64,000 bases of DNA from an uncultured Prevotellaceae bacterium (GTDB lineage Bacteria; Bacteroidota; Bacteroidia; Bacteroidales; Bacteroidaceae), in assembly GCA_949299545.1 (NCBI GenBank), contig CASGAM010000041.1, positions 62,001 to 126,000 of the forward strand, written 5' to 3'. Position numbers and translations under genes: made by a program. Positions 54,295 to 63,401 of this stretch are shown here, piece after piece. Every line of letters begins with the position of its first letter. Positions within the stretch are counted from its first letter, which is position 1. The notes beneath the pieces are model-generated. The model was not told the DNA's origin. It did no database searches and worked only from the letters and a program-made list of their open reading frames with translations.

Positions 54295-56169
54295 CTATTT
54301 TATCGTCGGATCGTCACCGTTGGCGCGGATGAGTTCGAGTAATTTTTCAACAGCCTCTTCGGTCGGTATGTTTTTCTCGACGCAGATTTGTTTTTTGTAA
54401 AGGCTTACTTTTCCCCGTGCAGCGCCCACGTAACCGTAATCGGCGTCGGCCATTTCGCCCGGGCCGTTGACGATGCAACCCATGATGCCGATTTTCAGTC
54501 CTTTGAGATGAGCCGTTGCAGCTTTGATGCGGGCAATGGTTTCTTGCAGGTCGTAAAGTGTGCGTCCGCAGCCGGGACAGGAAATGTATTCCGTGCGGGT
54601 GGTTCGCAGACGGGCGGCCTGCAGAATGCCGAAAGCAGTGCTGTCTATTGTTTCCGCATTAAGCGTTCCGTTGTTGTGCAGATAAATGCCGTCGCATAGT
54701 CCGTCGAAGAGTAAAGCACCCATATCGGCTGCACTTTCTATCTGGAAGTCCTCACGTTCTTCTTCATCGTGTGCGTATTGCTGGAAGATGACAGCCGGAT
54801 TGCGGAGTCCGCAGCGTGTCAGTTCATGAATTAAAGCCCGCTGTTCGGCCAGCCGGTTTTGGTGTCCGCTTTGTATGATGAGTACCATTTCCGGATGAAT
54901 CCTCAGGCAGGCACGCACTTCTTCCGTCAGCATGCCGTAGGTGATGAACAGGAATTTGCGTTCTGCCGGGCAGGCACCTGCGAAAGGCAGCATTTCCGGC
55001 GTGAAGGCCGGCCAAGTGTTTGGTTCTCCTGTCCATGCGTCAGCATCGATGATGTAGTCAGAGGCTTCGCGCTCTGCCTTTTCCGGCAGTTCCTGTCCGC
55101 AATAGATATAATCAGGTTGTAAGTCGGGATTCTTTCCTTCTCCTGGTAAAACTGTTTCTGTCGGTTTACCCATTCTGTCTGCAATGACGACGGGAACCTG
55201 GTCACCGCCGATGTTGCCTACCGGCTGTGTCTGCCGGCGTTCGGGAGATAGATAGTTGAAGTCATCCGCCGTCAGGCCGGGAACCGGAGCGTGTCCGGCG
55301 CGCCGTAGAACGTAGTCTGCTAATTTGCGTGCCACGGGTATTTCCGCCTCGGGGGCTTCGCTGAGTGACACACGGATGGTGTCGCCTATGCCGTCGGCTA
55401 ACAGCGCGCCTATGCCGACGGCGCTTTTGATACGCCCGTCTTCTCCGTCACCGGCTTCGGTAACGCCCAAATGGATGGGATAGTGCATGTCTTCACGTTC
55501 CATCACGTCTACCAACAGTCTGACGCTGCGTACCATGACGACGGTGTTGCTGGCTTTGATGGAAATGACGACATCGTTGAATGCTTCACGTTTGCAGATG
55601 CGAAGGAATTCCATGCAACTTTCCACAATACCGGCCGGCGTGTCGCCGTATCGGCTCATGATGCGGTCGCTCAGAGAACCGTGGTTGACACCGATACGCA
55701 AAGCCGTATGGTTTTCACGGCAGATGTTTAACAACGGAATGAATCGCTCTTCTATTTTTTTGAGTTCGGCGGCATATTCTTCATCCGTGTACTCCAAATG
55801 TTTGAAGGTGCGGGCGGCGTCAGTGTAGTTTCCCGGATTGATACGCACTTTTTCGGCATAAAGAGCGGCTACTTCAGCCACCTTCGGGTTGAAATGTACA
55901 TCGGCTACAAGCGGTACATTACAACCGGCTGAGCGAACGGCTGCATTAATGTTTCGCAGGTTCTCGGCTTCACGTATGCCTTGAGTCGTAAGCCGCACAT
56001 ATTCGCCACCGGCAGCGGCGATGCGCAGCGTCTGGGCGGCGCTTCCTTCCGTGTCAAGCGTGGACGTATTGGTCATGCTCTGGATGCGGATAGGGTTGTC
56101 TCCGCCGAGAGGAGTGCCGCCGATATTCACTACGTTGGTCGTACGCCGGTTATAGATGAAGAATCCCAT
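54295..56169 (-). CDS. ispG: (E)-4-hydroxy-3-methylbut-2-enyl-diphosphate synthase, long form
   Basis: IspG (GcpE) carries out the next-to-last step of the MEP isoprenoid pathway, reducing MEcPP to HMBPP with a 4Fe-4S cluster. At 624 residues this is the long, three-domain form: an N-terminal TIM barrel (IGGTPLGGDNPIRIQSMTNT, VPLVADVHFNP, RIGVNHGSLSDRI), a large insert domain (about 270-530), and a C-terminal Fe-S domain with YISCPGCGRTLYDLQ and GIMGCIVNGPGEMADADYGYVG. The insert form is known from Bacteroidetes, Chlamydiae and plants. It lies 22 bp after purE and 31 bp before cysS. Confidence 0.96.
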   Translation of the reverse strand: MGFFIYNRRTTNVVNIGGTPLGGDNPIRIQSMTNTSTLDTEGSAAQTLRIAAAGGEYVRLTTQGIREAENLRNINAAVRSAGCNVPLVADVHFNPKVAEVAALYAEKVRINPGNYTDAARTFKHLEYTDEEYAAELKKIEERFIPLLNICRENHTALRIGVNHGSLSDRIMSRYGDTPAGIVESCMEFLRICKREAFNDVVISIKASNTVVMVRSVRLLVDVMEREDMHYPIHLGVTEAGDGEDGRIKSAVGIGALLADGIGDTIRVSLSEAPEAEIPVARKLADYVLRRAGHAPVPGLTADDFNYLSPERRQTQPVGNIGGDQVPVVIADRMGKPTETVLPGEGKNPDLQPDYIYCGQELPEKAEREASDYIIDADAWTGEPNTWPAFTPEMLPFAGACPAERKFLFITYGMLTEEVRACLRIHPEMVLIIQSGHQNRLAEQRALIHELTRCGLRNPAVIFQQYAHDEEEREDFQIESAADMGALLFDGLCDGIYLHNNGTLNAETIDSTAFGILQAARLRTTRTEYISCPGCGRTLYDLQETIARIKAATAHLKGLKIGIMGCIVNGPGEMADADYGYVGAARGKVSLYKKQICVEKNIPTEEAVEKLLELIRANGDDPTIK

Positions 56170-56191
56170 GTTTACAGTCCTCCCTGTTCGC

Positions 56192-56698
56192 TTAATTGCA
56201 TTTAAAGGTGTATTTGACTTCTGCCAGATCCTTGTTGGCCTTTACAATTTTTTCTTTCAGGCTTTCTTTATAGTTTGCCAACTTTCCGGCTATGGTGGGA
56301 TCGCCGGCAGCAATGACCTGTGCGGCGAGGATGGCGGCATTGAGCGCTCCGTTGACGCCTACCGTTGCTACCGGAATGCCGGGAGGCATCTGTACGATGG
56401 AAAGAAGAGCGTCAAGCCCGTCGAGCATGCCTTTGATGGGGACACCGATAACGGGAATGGTCGTGTTGGCGGCAATGACACCCGGCAACGCGGCTGCCAT
56501 GCCGGCACCGGCAATGATAGCTTGTATGCCGCGGCCTTCGGCTTCGCGGGCGAACGTCTCGACCTCAGCCGGAGTCCTGTGTGCTGATAGTGCGTTGATC
56601 TCAAATGGGATTTCCATTTCGTCGAAAAACTTGGCTGCTTTTTCCATGACGGGCAGGTCAGATGTGCTGCCCATGATGATGCTAACAATTGGTTTCAT
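56192..56698 (-). CDS. purE: N5-carboxyaminoimidazole ribonucleotide mutase
   Basis: The 168-residue class I PurE moves the carboxyl group of N5-CAIR to give CAIR in purine synthesis. It has IIMGSTSDLPVMEKA, the catalytic ALSAHRTP, AGAGMAAALPGVIAANT, and GIPVATVGVNGALNAAILAAQV. No purK is adjacent. It lies between the PAP2-like gene and ispG in a housekeeping operon. Confidence 0.97.
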   Translation of the reverse strand: MKPIVSIIMGSTSDLPVMEKAAKFFDEMEIPFEINALSAHRTPAEVETFAREAEGRGIQAIIAGAGMAAALPGVIAANTTIPVIGVPIKGMLDGLDALLSIVQMPPGIPVATVGVNGALNAAILAAQVIAAGDPTIAGKLANYKESLKEKIVKANKDLAEVKYTFKCN

Positions 56699-56729
56699 AT
56701 TTCAGTTTTTTATCAATGAATATTATCGT

Positions 56730-57350
56730 TTAAAAAATGATACCGAAGAAGCCGCAGACAACGCCGATGAGCGTTCCCACGACAATTTGTGCCAGCGTAT
56801 GTTGCCTGAGCCACATGCGGCTCGAACCTACCAAGCCGGCTAATATGATGAGTATGCAAAGCCATTTGACGGGGTTGAACATGAACATTAAAGAGTAGGC
56901 TACCAATGCACCGATGATGCCGCCGGCGCCGGCAGCGTGTGTGCTGATTTTCCACCAGATATTGATGGCTGCACAAAGAAGCTGGATGAAAAGGGCGGAA
57001 ATGATGATGCCTTGCATATAGTGTGGCAGATGCAACTGCTGCATTATGTAGAGGCAGGCCGCATAAGAAATGATGGACCACATGTAGGGGACACCGCGAT
57101 TCTCCCGCATACGCAGGTGATGGGCTGCCCAGCCGTTGATTTTGCGATAGACCCATGCTCCCGCAACCGGGAAAAAGATGGTGAAAACATATACCGTGGC
57201 CAAGACATAGAGTTTGTAGCCAATGGGGAGCAGTCTAAGGTAAGTGAGGCTGAACAAACTGATGAACCCTACTAACGGCAAATAGTAGGGACGGAATATC
57301 CACGACAGAAGTCGTGCGGCGTAGGTGATATGTCTTGTCTTTATTGTCAT
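56730..57350 (-). CDS. PAP2-like integral membrane protein
   Basis: The roughly 206-residue protein has five or six membrane helices. GLVGSSRMWLRQHTLAQIVVGTLIG near the C-terminus resembles the phosphatase motif 2/3 region of PAP2 (type 2 phosphatidate phosphatase) proteins, with Ser-Arg and His. The first motif (KxxxxxxRP) is not obvious, so catalysis is uncertain. I choose ATG 57350 (MTIKTRHITYAARLL); ATG 57377 would add nine residues. It lies between rpoN and purE. Confidence 0.75.
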   Translation of the reverse strand: MTIKTRHITYAARLLSWIFRPYYLPLVGFISLFSLTYLRLLPIGYKLYVLATVYVFTIFFPVAGAWVYRKINGWAAHHLRMRENRGVPYMWSIISYAACLYIMQQLHLPHYMQGIIISALFIQLLCAAINIWWKISTHAAGAGGIIGALVAYSLMFMFNPVKWLCILIILAGLVGSSRMWLRQHTLAQIVVGTLIGVVCGFFGIIF

Positions 57351-57413
57351 ATTCTTAATTGAAACGGCTGGTGGCATTGAAAAATGCCCGGTTTTTATCG
57401 TAAGAACCGTTGA

Positions 57414-58907
57414 TTACCTTCTCAGACGAGCCACCGGAATTCCTAATTGCTCCCGGTATTTTGCCACGGTGCGCCGTGCAAGCGGAAACCCGGCTTCCCG
57501 CAGTTTCTCAGTTAGCGCTTCATCGCTGAGTGGCATACTCTTGTCTTCTTCTTCTATGATGGATTGTAACATGCTTTTTATCTTCCTGACGGTAAATTCT
57601 TCTCCACCGACGGTCGTGACTTTGTCGGTAAAGAACCATTTAAGGGGATAAATACCAAACCGTGTTTCCACATATTTACTGTTGGTCACACGTGATACTG
57701 TGGAGATGTCATACCCTGTTCGGTCTGCTACATCTTTGAGCTTCAGCGGACGCAGTTTCATTTCATCACCTTCTTCAAAAAATTCTTTCTGGAGTTCCAC
57801 GATGCAGGTCATGACGGTTGTCATGGTTTGTTTACGCTGAGCGATGGCATCGATAAAGCCTTGTGCCTGTTCTATTTTTTGACGCGTATATGTCAGTGCT
57901 TCTTTTTCTGCTCTGCTTGCCTGCTCCTTGTTGGTGGCGGCATGTTCAATGATGGATTGAAAAGAAGAACTGATGCGCAGTTTCGGTATGTCGCCGCTGT
58001 TGAGGCTGAGTTCAAGGTTGCCGTCGTCGTCACTTGTTACGAAGAAATCGGGTACGACCTGCCGGAAGTTGTGGCCTTCTATTTCACCCATGGCGCTGCC
58101 TGGTTTGGGGTTTAGTTTTGCCAGGTCTTGTTGGATGATGCGCATGTCAGTAGCCGACAGCTTCATTTTTTCTGCTATCTTATCCCAACGTTTGTGGGTA
58201 AAATCGTCAAAATAGCGTTCTATGACTTTCAGTTCAGCCTGTTTGATGGGGGTTCTGAATTTGCTGTCGCGTTTGATTTGTATCATCAGGCACTCGCGCA
58301 AGTTCCGTGCGCCGACACCTGGGGGATCGAACGATTGTATCTTCTGGAGAACGGCCGCCAGCTCATCTGCATTAGTCTGTATATTGTGGTAAATCTCCAG
58401 TTCGTCAGCCATTAGCGACAGGTCTTTTTTCAGCATGCCGTCACTTTCCAAGGAACCGATCAGGTAGTCCATCAGCGTTTTCTCCCGTTCAGAAAGTTCC
58501 GCTTCGTTCATCTGTTCCCGCATCAGTTCATAAAACGATGTTGTGGCTCCATATTCCATCCTTTGTGCAGGAGATTCCTTTTCGTAAGCCTTGGTTAGAT
58601 AATCCGGCACATCGTCTTCATTGCGATAGTCGTCAAGGATTTGTTTGAGCATGCCGGTGGGTTCACTTTCGCTGAAAAAGTCAGGTTCGCTTTCGTCCTC
58701 AGAGGGATTGCTGTCTGTTATTTCATCATGCTCATCATCGGCAGGGGAAACACTCTCTTCCAACGCTCCGTTTTCCATCAACTCATTCTTTACACGTTGT
58801 TCCAATTCCGCAATCGGCATTTCGAGTAGCTTGACTTGAAGCACCTGTTGTGGTGAAAGCGTTTGAGTCTGCTGCAAAGCCTGTGTCTGTATGATTTTTT
58901 GTGCCAT
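57414..58907 (-). CDS. rpoN: RNA polymerase sigma-54 factor
   Basis: The 497-residue protein has the Gln-rich activator-contact region I (MAQKIIQTQALQQTQTLSPQQVLQVKLLEM), an acidic region II (about 60-110), the core-binding region, the helix-turn-helix (LKDVADRTGYDISTVSRVTNSKYVETRFGIYPLKWFF), and the RpoN box ARRTVAKYREQL at the C-terminus that reads the -24 element. ATG 58907 is used because a -7 box at 58943-58936 places the transcription start after the in-frame upstream start at 58946. It heads the run rpoN-PAP2-purE-ispG-cysS. No sigma-54 activator or convincing sigma-54 promoter was seen in the window. Confidence 0.96.
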   Translation of the reverse strand: MAQKIIQTQALQQTQTLSPQQVLQVKLLEMPIAELEQRVKNELMENGALEESVSPADDEHDEITDSNPSEDESEPDFFSESEPTGMLKQILDDYRNEDDVPDYLTKAYEKESPAQRMEYGATTSFYELMREQMNEAELSEREKTLMDYLIGSLESDGMLKKDLSLMADELEIYHNIQTNADELAAVLQKIQSFDPPGVGARNLRECLMIQIKRDSKFRTPIKQAELKVIERYFDDFTHKRWDKIAEKMKLSATDMRIIQQDLAKLNPKPGSAMGEIEGHNFRQVVPDFFVTSDDDGNLELSLNSGDIPKLRISSSFQSIIEHAATNKEQASRAEKEALTYTRQKIEQAQGFIDAIAQRKQTMTTVMTCIVELQKEFFEEGDEMKLRPLKLKDVADRTGYDISTVSRVTNSKYVETRFGIYPLKWFFTDKVTTVGGEEFTVRKIKSMLQSIIEEEDKSMPLSDEALTEKLREAGFPLARRTVAKYREQLGIPVARLRR

Positions 58908-58935
58908 AATCTCATCCCTGTTAAAAAGACTGCCG

Positions 58936-58943
58936 CAAAGATA
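58936..58943 (-). promoter_or_regulatory. Promoter -7 box of the rpoN operon
   Basis: TATCTTTG on the minus strand, 28 bp before ATG 58907. Confidence 0.6.
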
Positions 58944-59059
58944 CATATTTTTTCAGTAACATGGTGTTCCTGAACGTTGCAGACAGGGGCGTTTCCTCAT
59001 AAAAAATTGTTTTTGTTCGGGCCTTCCCCATTTTGGATATACTTTTTCTCCTAAGTATC

Positions 59060-61285
59060 TCAATTCCTTACTAAGGCATAGTCAAGTTGCTTCTTTTCAA
59101 GGTTGGCTTTTGCTACTTTTATTTTTACGGCATCGCCCAACGAATATCGGTGATGGTATTTGCGTCCCCAAAGACAATAGTTGCGTTCATCAAATTCATA
59201 GTAATCGTCGTCAAGGTCGCGCAGGGGAATCATGCCTTCGCATTTGTTCTCGTTGACTTCCACGTAAAGTCCGAATTCCGTGACACCGCTGATAGTTCCG
59301 TCGAAGACTTGCCCTAAACGTTCGCTCATAAACTCAACCTGCTTGTATTTGATGCTGGCGCGTTCTGCCGAGGCTGCCAACTGTTCCATGGCGCTGCTTT
59401 GTTCGCAGAGTTCCTCGTATTTGTCTTGGCTGACACTTCTGCCTCCTGCTGCGTAGCGTGTGAGCAACCGGTGTACCATGATGTCCGGATATCGGCGGAT
59501 GGGCGAAGTGAAATGAGTATAGTAATCAAAAGCCAGACCGTAATGTCCGATGTTATGGGTGCTGTAGCGGGCTTTCATCATGGCACGTAGTGAGACGGTT
59601 TCTATCAGTTCCTGTTCCTTTTTGCCTCTCACATCGGCCAATAGCTTGTTCAGTCCTTTGCTAACCTCGTCTTTTGAACCGGTGGTTTTGAGCTTATAGC
59701 CGAATTTGACGATAAACTCGCTCAGGTTTATCAGCTTGTTGGGGTCGGGCAGGTCATGTATACGGTAAGGAAATGTCTTTGCCTTTTTGTTCTTAGGCAC
59801 TTTACCGATACTTTCTGCTACAGTCCGGTTGGCTAAGAGCATAAACTCCTCAACCAGTTTGTTGGCGTCTTTGGCTGTTTTGAAATAGACGCTGACGGGA
59901 CGTCCTTGCTCGTCAATTTCAAAGCGTACTTCGTTACGGTCAAAGTTAATCGCACCTTTTTCAAATCTTTTGGCGCGCAACAGTTTGGCCAATCTGTTTA
60001 AGGTAATGAGTTCTTCTTTGAAATGTTCTGTCGGGAGAGCATCTTTTCCACTGAATGCAGGATCGGCGGCATGGTCGCCTGGCGCGTTGTAGTCTTCTTC
60101 AGAGGCTTCGTGATATTTTTCGAGTAAAGCTTGCACTTCCTCATAAGTAAACCTGCGGTCACTTTTGATGACCGTGTGGGCGAGATGCCAACTTTTGACC
60201 GTCGCATTGTCATCCATCATGAAGATGACGCTGTACGCCAGTTTTTCCTCGTTTGGCCGGAGCGAACAGATAAAGTTGCACAGTTTTTCCGGTAACATTG
60301 GGATGGTGCGGTCTACAAGGTATACACTGGTGGCGCGTTTGATGGCTTCTTTGTCAATGATACTGCCTTCCTTGACATAATGCGACACGTCGGCAATATG
60401 AACGCCGATCTCCCATAGGCCGTTTTCAGCTTTACGAATGGAAAGGGCATCGTCAAAGTCCTTAGCATCACGTGGGTCGATGGTGAAAGTTGTCACTTGC
60501 CGCATGTCTTCGCGGGCGGCAATCTCTTCTTCGGTTATGCCCGGTTCTATTTTTTCCGCTTCTTCTTCTACTGCTTTGGGGTAAACGTACGGCAACCCGA
60601 ATTCAGCAAGTATGGCGTGCATCTCGGTTGTATTGTCACCGCTTTTACCCAGTATGTCAATGACTTTCCCGATAGGATTTTTGGCATTAGTGGGCCATTC
60701 GGTAATTTTTACGACAGCTTTGTCGCCCGTTTTGCCGCCTTTGAGCGCTTTCTTAGGAATGAAAATGTCGTTGGCTAACGTGCGGTCTTCTGTCTGCAGG
60801 AAAGCAAAATCTTTTCTCACTTCGAGAGTCCCGACGAAGGATTTGTCATTACGTTTGAGAATTTCTATGACTTGTGCTTCACGCAGGTGGTGTTTTCGCC
60901 GTGCCAGTAACGTTACTTTTACTTTGTCTCCGTTCATGGCATGCAGGGCGTTGCGCTCCGCCACGAAAACCGGTTCTCCGCCATCAGTTGGCGTGACCGT
61001 GTTTTTACCATTGGCTTTACGGTTGAAGATGGCTTCAAATACCTGTCCTTTCGTGTTCAGGCAATATTGTTGTTTGCCGTTGTCTTTGATATAATCGTCA
61101 AGAGCCAAGTCTTCCAGCATGTCAATGCAGAGCATTTTTGCAGGATGCGTGTTAAGCTTCAGAAGTTTAAAGATTTCTTTTAAACTGTAGAGCTGTTCCG
61201 GGTTACTTTGAAAGAGGTCGATGAGCATATTCGACAAATCTTTTTTCTTCAGCCGTTTACCGGCTTTCTTACCAGTCTTTCCCAT
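59060..61285 (-). CDS. rnr: Ribonuclease R
   Basis: The 741-residue 3'-5' exoribonuclease degrades structured RNA. It has an N-terminal basic helix-turn-helix region, cold-shock domains (FVGTLEVRKDFAFLQTED), the RNB catalytic domain with TFTIDPRDAKDFDDALSI (catalytic Asp residues) and the conserved YSTHNIGHYGLAFDYYTHFTSPIRRYPDIMVHRLL, and a C-terminal S1 domain (QVFDGTISGVTEFGLYVEVNENKCEGMIPL). The basic tail of E. coli RNase R is missing, as in many Bacteroidetes. I use ATG 61285 (MGKTGKKAGKRLKKKD). It is divergent from the CDF exporter gene. Confidence 0.96.
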   Translation of the reverse strand: MGKTGKKAGKRLKKKDLSNMLIDLFQSNPEQLYSLKEIFKLLKLNTHPAKMLCIDMLEDLALDDYIKDNGKQQYCLNTKGQVFEAIFNRKANGKNTVTPTDGGEPVFVAERNALHAMNGDKVKVTLLARRKHHLREAQVIEILKRNDKSFVGTLEVRKDFAFLQTEDRTLANDIFIPKKALKGGKTGDKAVVKITEWPTNAKNPIGKVIDILGKSGDNTTEMHAILAEFGLPYVYPKAVEEEAEKIEPGITEEEIAAREDMRQVTTFTIDPRDAKDFDDALSIRKAENGLWEIGVHIADVSHYVKEGSIIDKEAIKRATSVYLVDRTIPMLPEKLCNFICSLRPNEEKLAYSVIFMMDDNATVKSWHLAHTVIKSDRRFTYEEVQALLEKYHEASEEDYNAPGDHAADPAFSGKDALPTEHFKEELITLNRLAKLLRAKRFEKGAINFDRNEVRFEIDEQGRPVSVYFKTAKDANKLVEEFMLLANRTVAESIGKVPKNKKAKTFPYRIHDLPDPNKLINLSEFIVKFGYKLKTTGSKDEVSKGLNKLLADVRGKKEQELIETVSLRAMMKARYSTHNIGHYGLAFDYYTHFTSPIRRYPDIMVHRLLTRYAAGGRSVSQDKYEELCEQSSAMEQLAASAERASIKYKQVEFMSERLGQVFDGTISGVTEFGLYVEVNENKCEGMIPLRDLDDDYYEFDERNYCLWGRKYHHRYSLGDAVKIKVAKANLEKKQLDYALVRN

Positions 61286-61387
61286 GACGAGTCGTTTTAA
61301 ATGTTTAATGCAGTCTTTATAATGTTGCAAGTTAGCTAATTTTATTGATTCTTTGTTTTTTTATCTCACATTTTTTCTGAAATATTG

Positions 61388-61395
61388 TATCTTTG
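61388..61395 (+). promoter_or_regulatory. Promoter -7 box of the CDF exporter gene
   Basis: TATCTTTG lies 29 bp before the start codon in the divergent region with rnr. No -33 element at normal spacing. Confidence 0.55.
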
Positions 61396-61424
61396 CGATT
61401 TGTTTAACTTAATAAAACAAACTT

Positions 61425-62345
61425 ATGACAAATTCTGATGGTTGTACAAGGGCAATATATAAAGTGACATGGATAGGCAGTGTCGTGAATTTGCTGTTGT
61501 TGGCTTTTAAGTTTCTTGCCGGCATATTGGCCGGAAGTGCGGCAATGATAGCGGATGCCGTACATTCTTTGTCTGATTTTATCACGGATGTGGTGGTGAT
61601 TCTTTTTGTTAGGTTGTCGAATAAGCCGCAAGATAAGGATCACGATTACGGGCATGGCAAATATGAGACGCTGGCAACGGCCATTATCGGTATCGCATTG
61701 TTGGCCGTCGGTGCCGGTATTTGTTGGGATGGTCTTTTGTCTATCAAGGCGGTGTGTGACGGCGAGATGCTTGAAGCACCCGGCTGGCTAGCTTTTGTAG
61801 CGGCCATTGTGTCTATCGTGTCAAAGGAAATATTGTTCCGTTATACTGTCGTGGTAGGTCGGAAGACAAATTCTGCAGCGGTGGTTGCCAATGCATGGCA
61901 TCACCGCAGTGATGCCTTGTCGTCTATCGGTACGGCTGTCGGTATTGGCGGTGCTATTATGCTGGGGCCGTCATGGCGGATCTTAGACCCATTGGCGGCT
62001 GTTGTAGTGAGCTTTTTTATCATGAAAGTTTCCGTAACGTTGCTTAAACCCTGTATTGATGATTTGACGGAACGTTCGTTACCTGATGATGTAGAGATGC
62101 AGATAGAGAAAATTGCCAACGAAACGCCCGGGGTCAGCGAACTGCATAATTTGCGCACGCGGCGTATCGGCAATCATTATGCCATCGAAATGCATGTGCG
62201 TATGGACGGACATCTTACGTTGAACGAGGCGCATGCTAAAGCTTCGCAAATAGAGCAGAGGCTCAGGAATTCTTTTGGCCAACAGACACATATCGGGATT
62301 CATGTGGAGCCGGTCAAAAATGCAGATGGTAAATACGAAAATTAA
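61425..62345 (+). CDS. Cation diffusion facilitator metal exporter
   Basis: The 306-residue protein exports divalent metals by proton antiport. It has six membrane helices and the two metal-site motifs: ADAVHSLSDF in helix II (Asp44, Asp51 with His47) and WHHRSDALSS in helix V. The C-terminal cytosolic domain (VSELHNLRTRRIGNHYAIEMHVRMDG, HIGIHVEP) is the usual dimeric metal-sensing fold. HHxxD in the second motif favours zinc over manganese, but the metal is not proven. It is followed 18 bp later by an epimerase gene. Confidence 0.93.
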   Translation: MTNSDGCTRAIYKVTWIGSVVNLLLLAFKFLAGILAGSAAMIADAVHSLSDFITDVVVILFVRLSNKPQDKDHDYGHGKYETLATAIIGIALLAVGAGICWDGLLSIKAVCDGEMLEAPGWLAFVAAIVSIVSKEILFRYTVVVGRKTNSAAVVANAWHHRSDALSSIGTAVGIGGAIMLGPSWRILDPLAAVVVSFFIMKVSVTLLKPCIDDLTERSLPDDVEMQIEKIANETPGVSELHNLRTRRIGNHYAIEMHVRMDGHLTLNEAHAKASQIEQRLRNSFGQQTHIGIHVEPVKNADGKYEN

Positions 62346-62363
62346 CGACGAAAGGGATTCCTT

Positions 62364-63401
62364 ATGAAGATATTGGTTACAGGTGCCAGTGGTTTCATTG
62401 GCAGTTTTATTGTTGAAGAAGGGCTGGAACGAGGACATGAGATGTGGGCCGGTATGCGCCCGACGAGTAGTCACCGGTATTTAGATGAATCTGCTGTGTC
62501 CTTTGTGAATTTGGATCTGGCTCACCCGGACATACTGCGACGTCAGTTGGCCGAATGTAAGGAACAGTTTGGAGGTTGGGATGTCATAGTGCATGCTGCC
62601 GGTGCTACAAAATGTATCGACAAGCGTGATTTCTTTCGGGTGAACACCGACGGTACCCGTCATATTGTAGAGGCTCTTCGTGATCTTGAGATGGTGCCTC
62701 GCCGTTTTGTTTTCATCAGTTCGCTTGGTGTTTACGGCGCCATCAAGGAAAAACCAGTCCGCAGGCCGACTTCCTCCCAGCCATGGGTTTACGAACCCAT
62801 TTGCGAAGAAGACGTCCCTGCGCCCAATACGGCTTACGGTGCGAGTAAACTCGCGGCGGAGCGTTTTTTGAGAGGAGTGGAAAACTTTCCTTACGTCATA
62901 CTCAGACCGACCGGCGTTTATGGTCCGAGGGAAAAGGATTATTTCATGATGGCGCAAAGCATCAGCCGCCATGTAGACTTCACGGTCGGATTTCGTCCGC
63001 AGGAGATAACCTTTGTATATGTAAAAGATCTTGTCAACGCCGTTTTCCTTGCCATGGAAAAGCCCGTTGTCGGCAAGTCCTATTTTATCAGTGACGGACA
63101 GGTCTATCACAGCACTGCTTTCAGTGACCTTATTGCTGCTGAACTAGGGCATCCTTTTTTTGTCAGGATAAAGGCGCCGGTATGGTTGCTCCGCGGAATC
63201 TGTGCGGTCAGCGGCACCTTCAGTGCCTGGTTTAAACACCCGTCGACGCTTAACAACGACAAATTTCACATACTGCGTCAGCGCAACTGGCAATGCGATA
63301 TAGAACCTGCCCGCCGCGAGTTGGGTTACAAACCTTGCTATCTGTTGCCGCAAGGAGTGAAAGAAACGATTGCATGGTATAAAAAGGAGGGATGGTTATG
63401 A
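62364..63401 (+). CDS. NAD-dependent epimerase/reductase (extended SDR)
   Basis: The 345-residue protein has a Rossmann start MKILVTGASGFIGSFIVEEG, the extended-SDR active site SSLGVYG with YGASKLAAE (Tyr and Lys), and RPTGVYGPREKDY. A hydrophobic stretch near residues 270-290 (KAPVWLLRGICAVSGTFSAWF) suggests membrane association, as in SDRs that act on lipid-linked substrates. Its stop overlaps the start of the PAP2-like gene (ATGA), so the two are translationally coupled and probably act in the same lipid or glycan pathway. The substrate is not known. Confidence 0.88.
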   Translation: MKILVTGASGFIGSFIVEEGLERGHEMWAGMRPTSSHRYLDESAVSFVNLDLAHPDILRRQLAECKEQFGGWDVIVHAAGATKCIDKRDFFRVNTDGTRHIVEALRDLEMVPRRFVFISSLGVYGAIKEKPVRRPTSSQPWVYEPICEEDVPAPNTAYGASKLAAERFLRGVENFPYVILRPTGVYGPREKDYFMMAQSISRHVDFTVGFRPQEITFVYVKDLVNAVFLAMEKPVVGKSYFISDGQVYHSTAFSDLIAAELGHPFFVRIKAPVWLLRGICAVSGTFSAWFKHPSTLNNDKFHILRQRNWQCDIEPARRELGYKPCYLLPQGVKETIAWYKKEGWL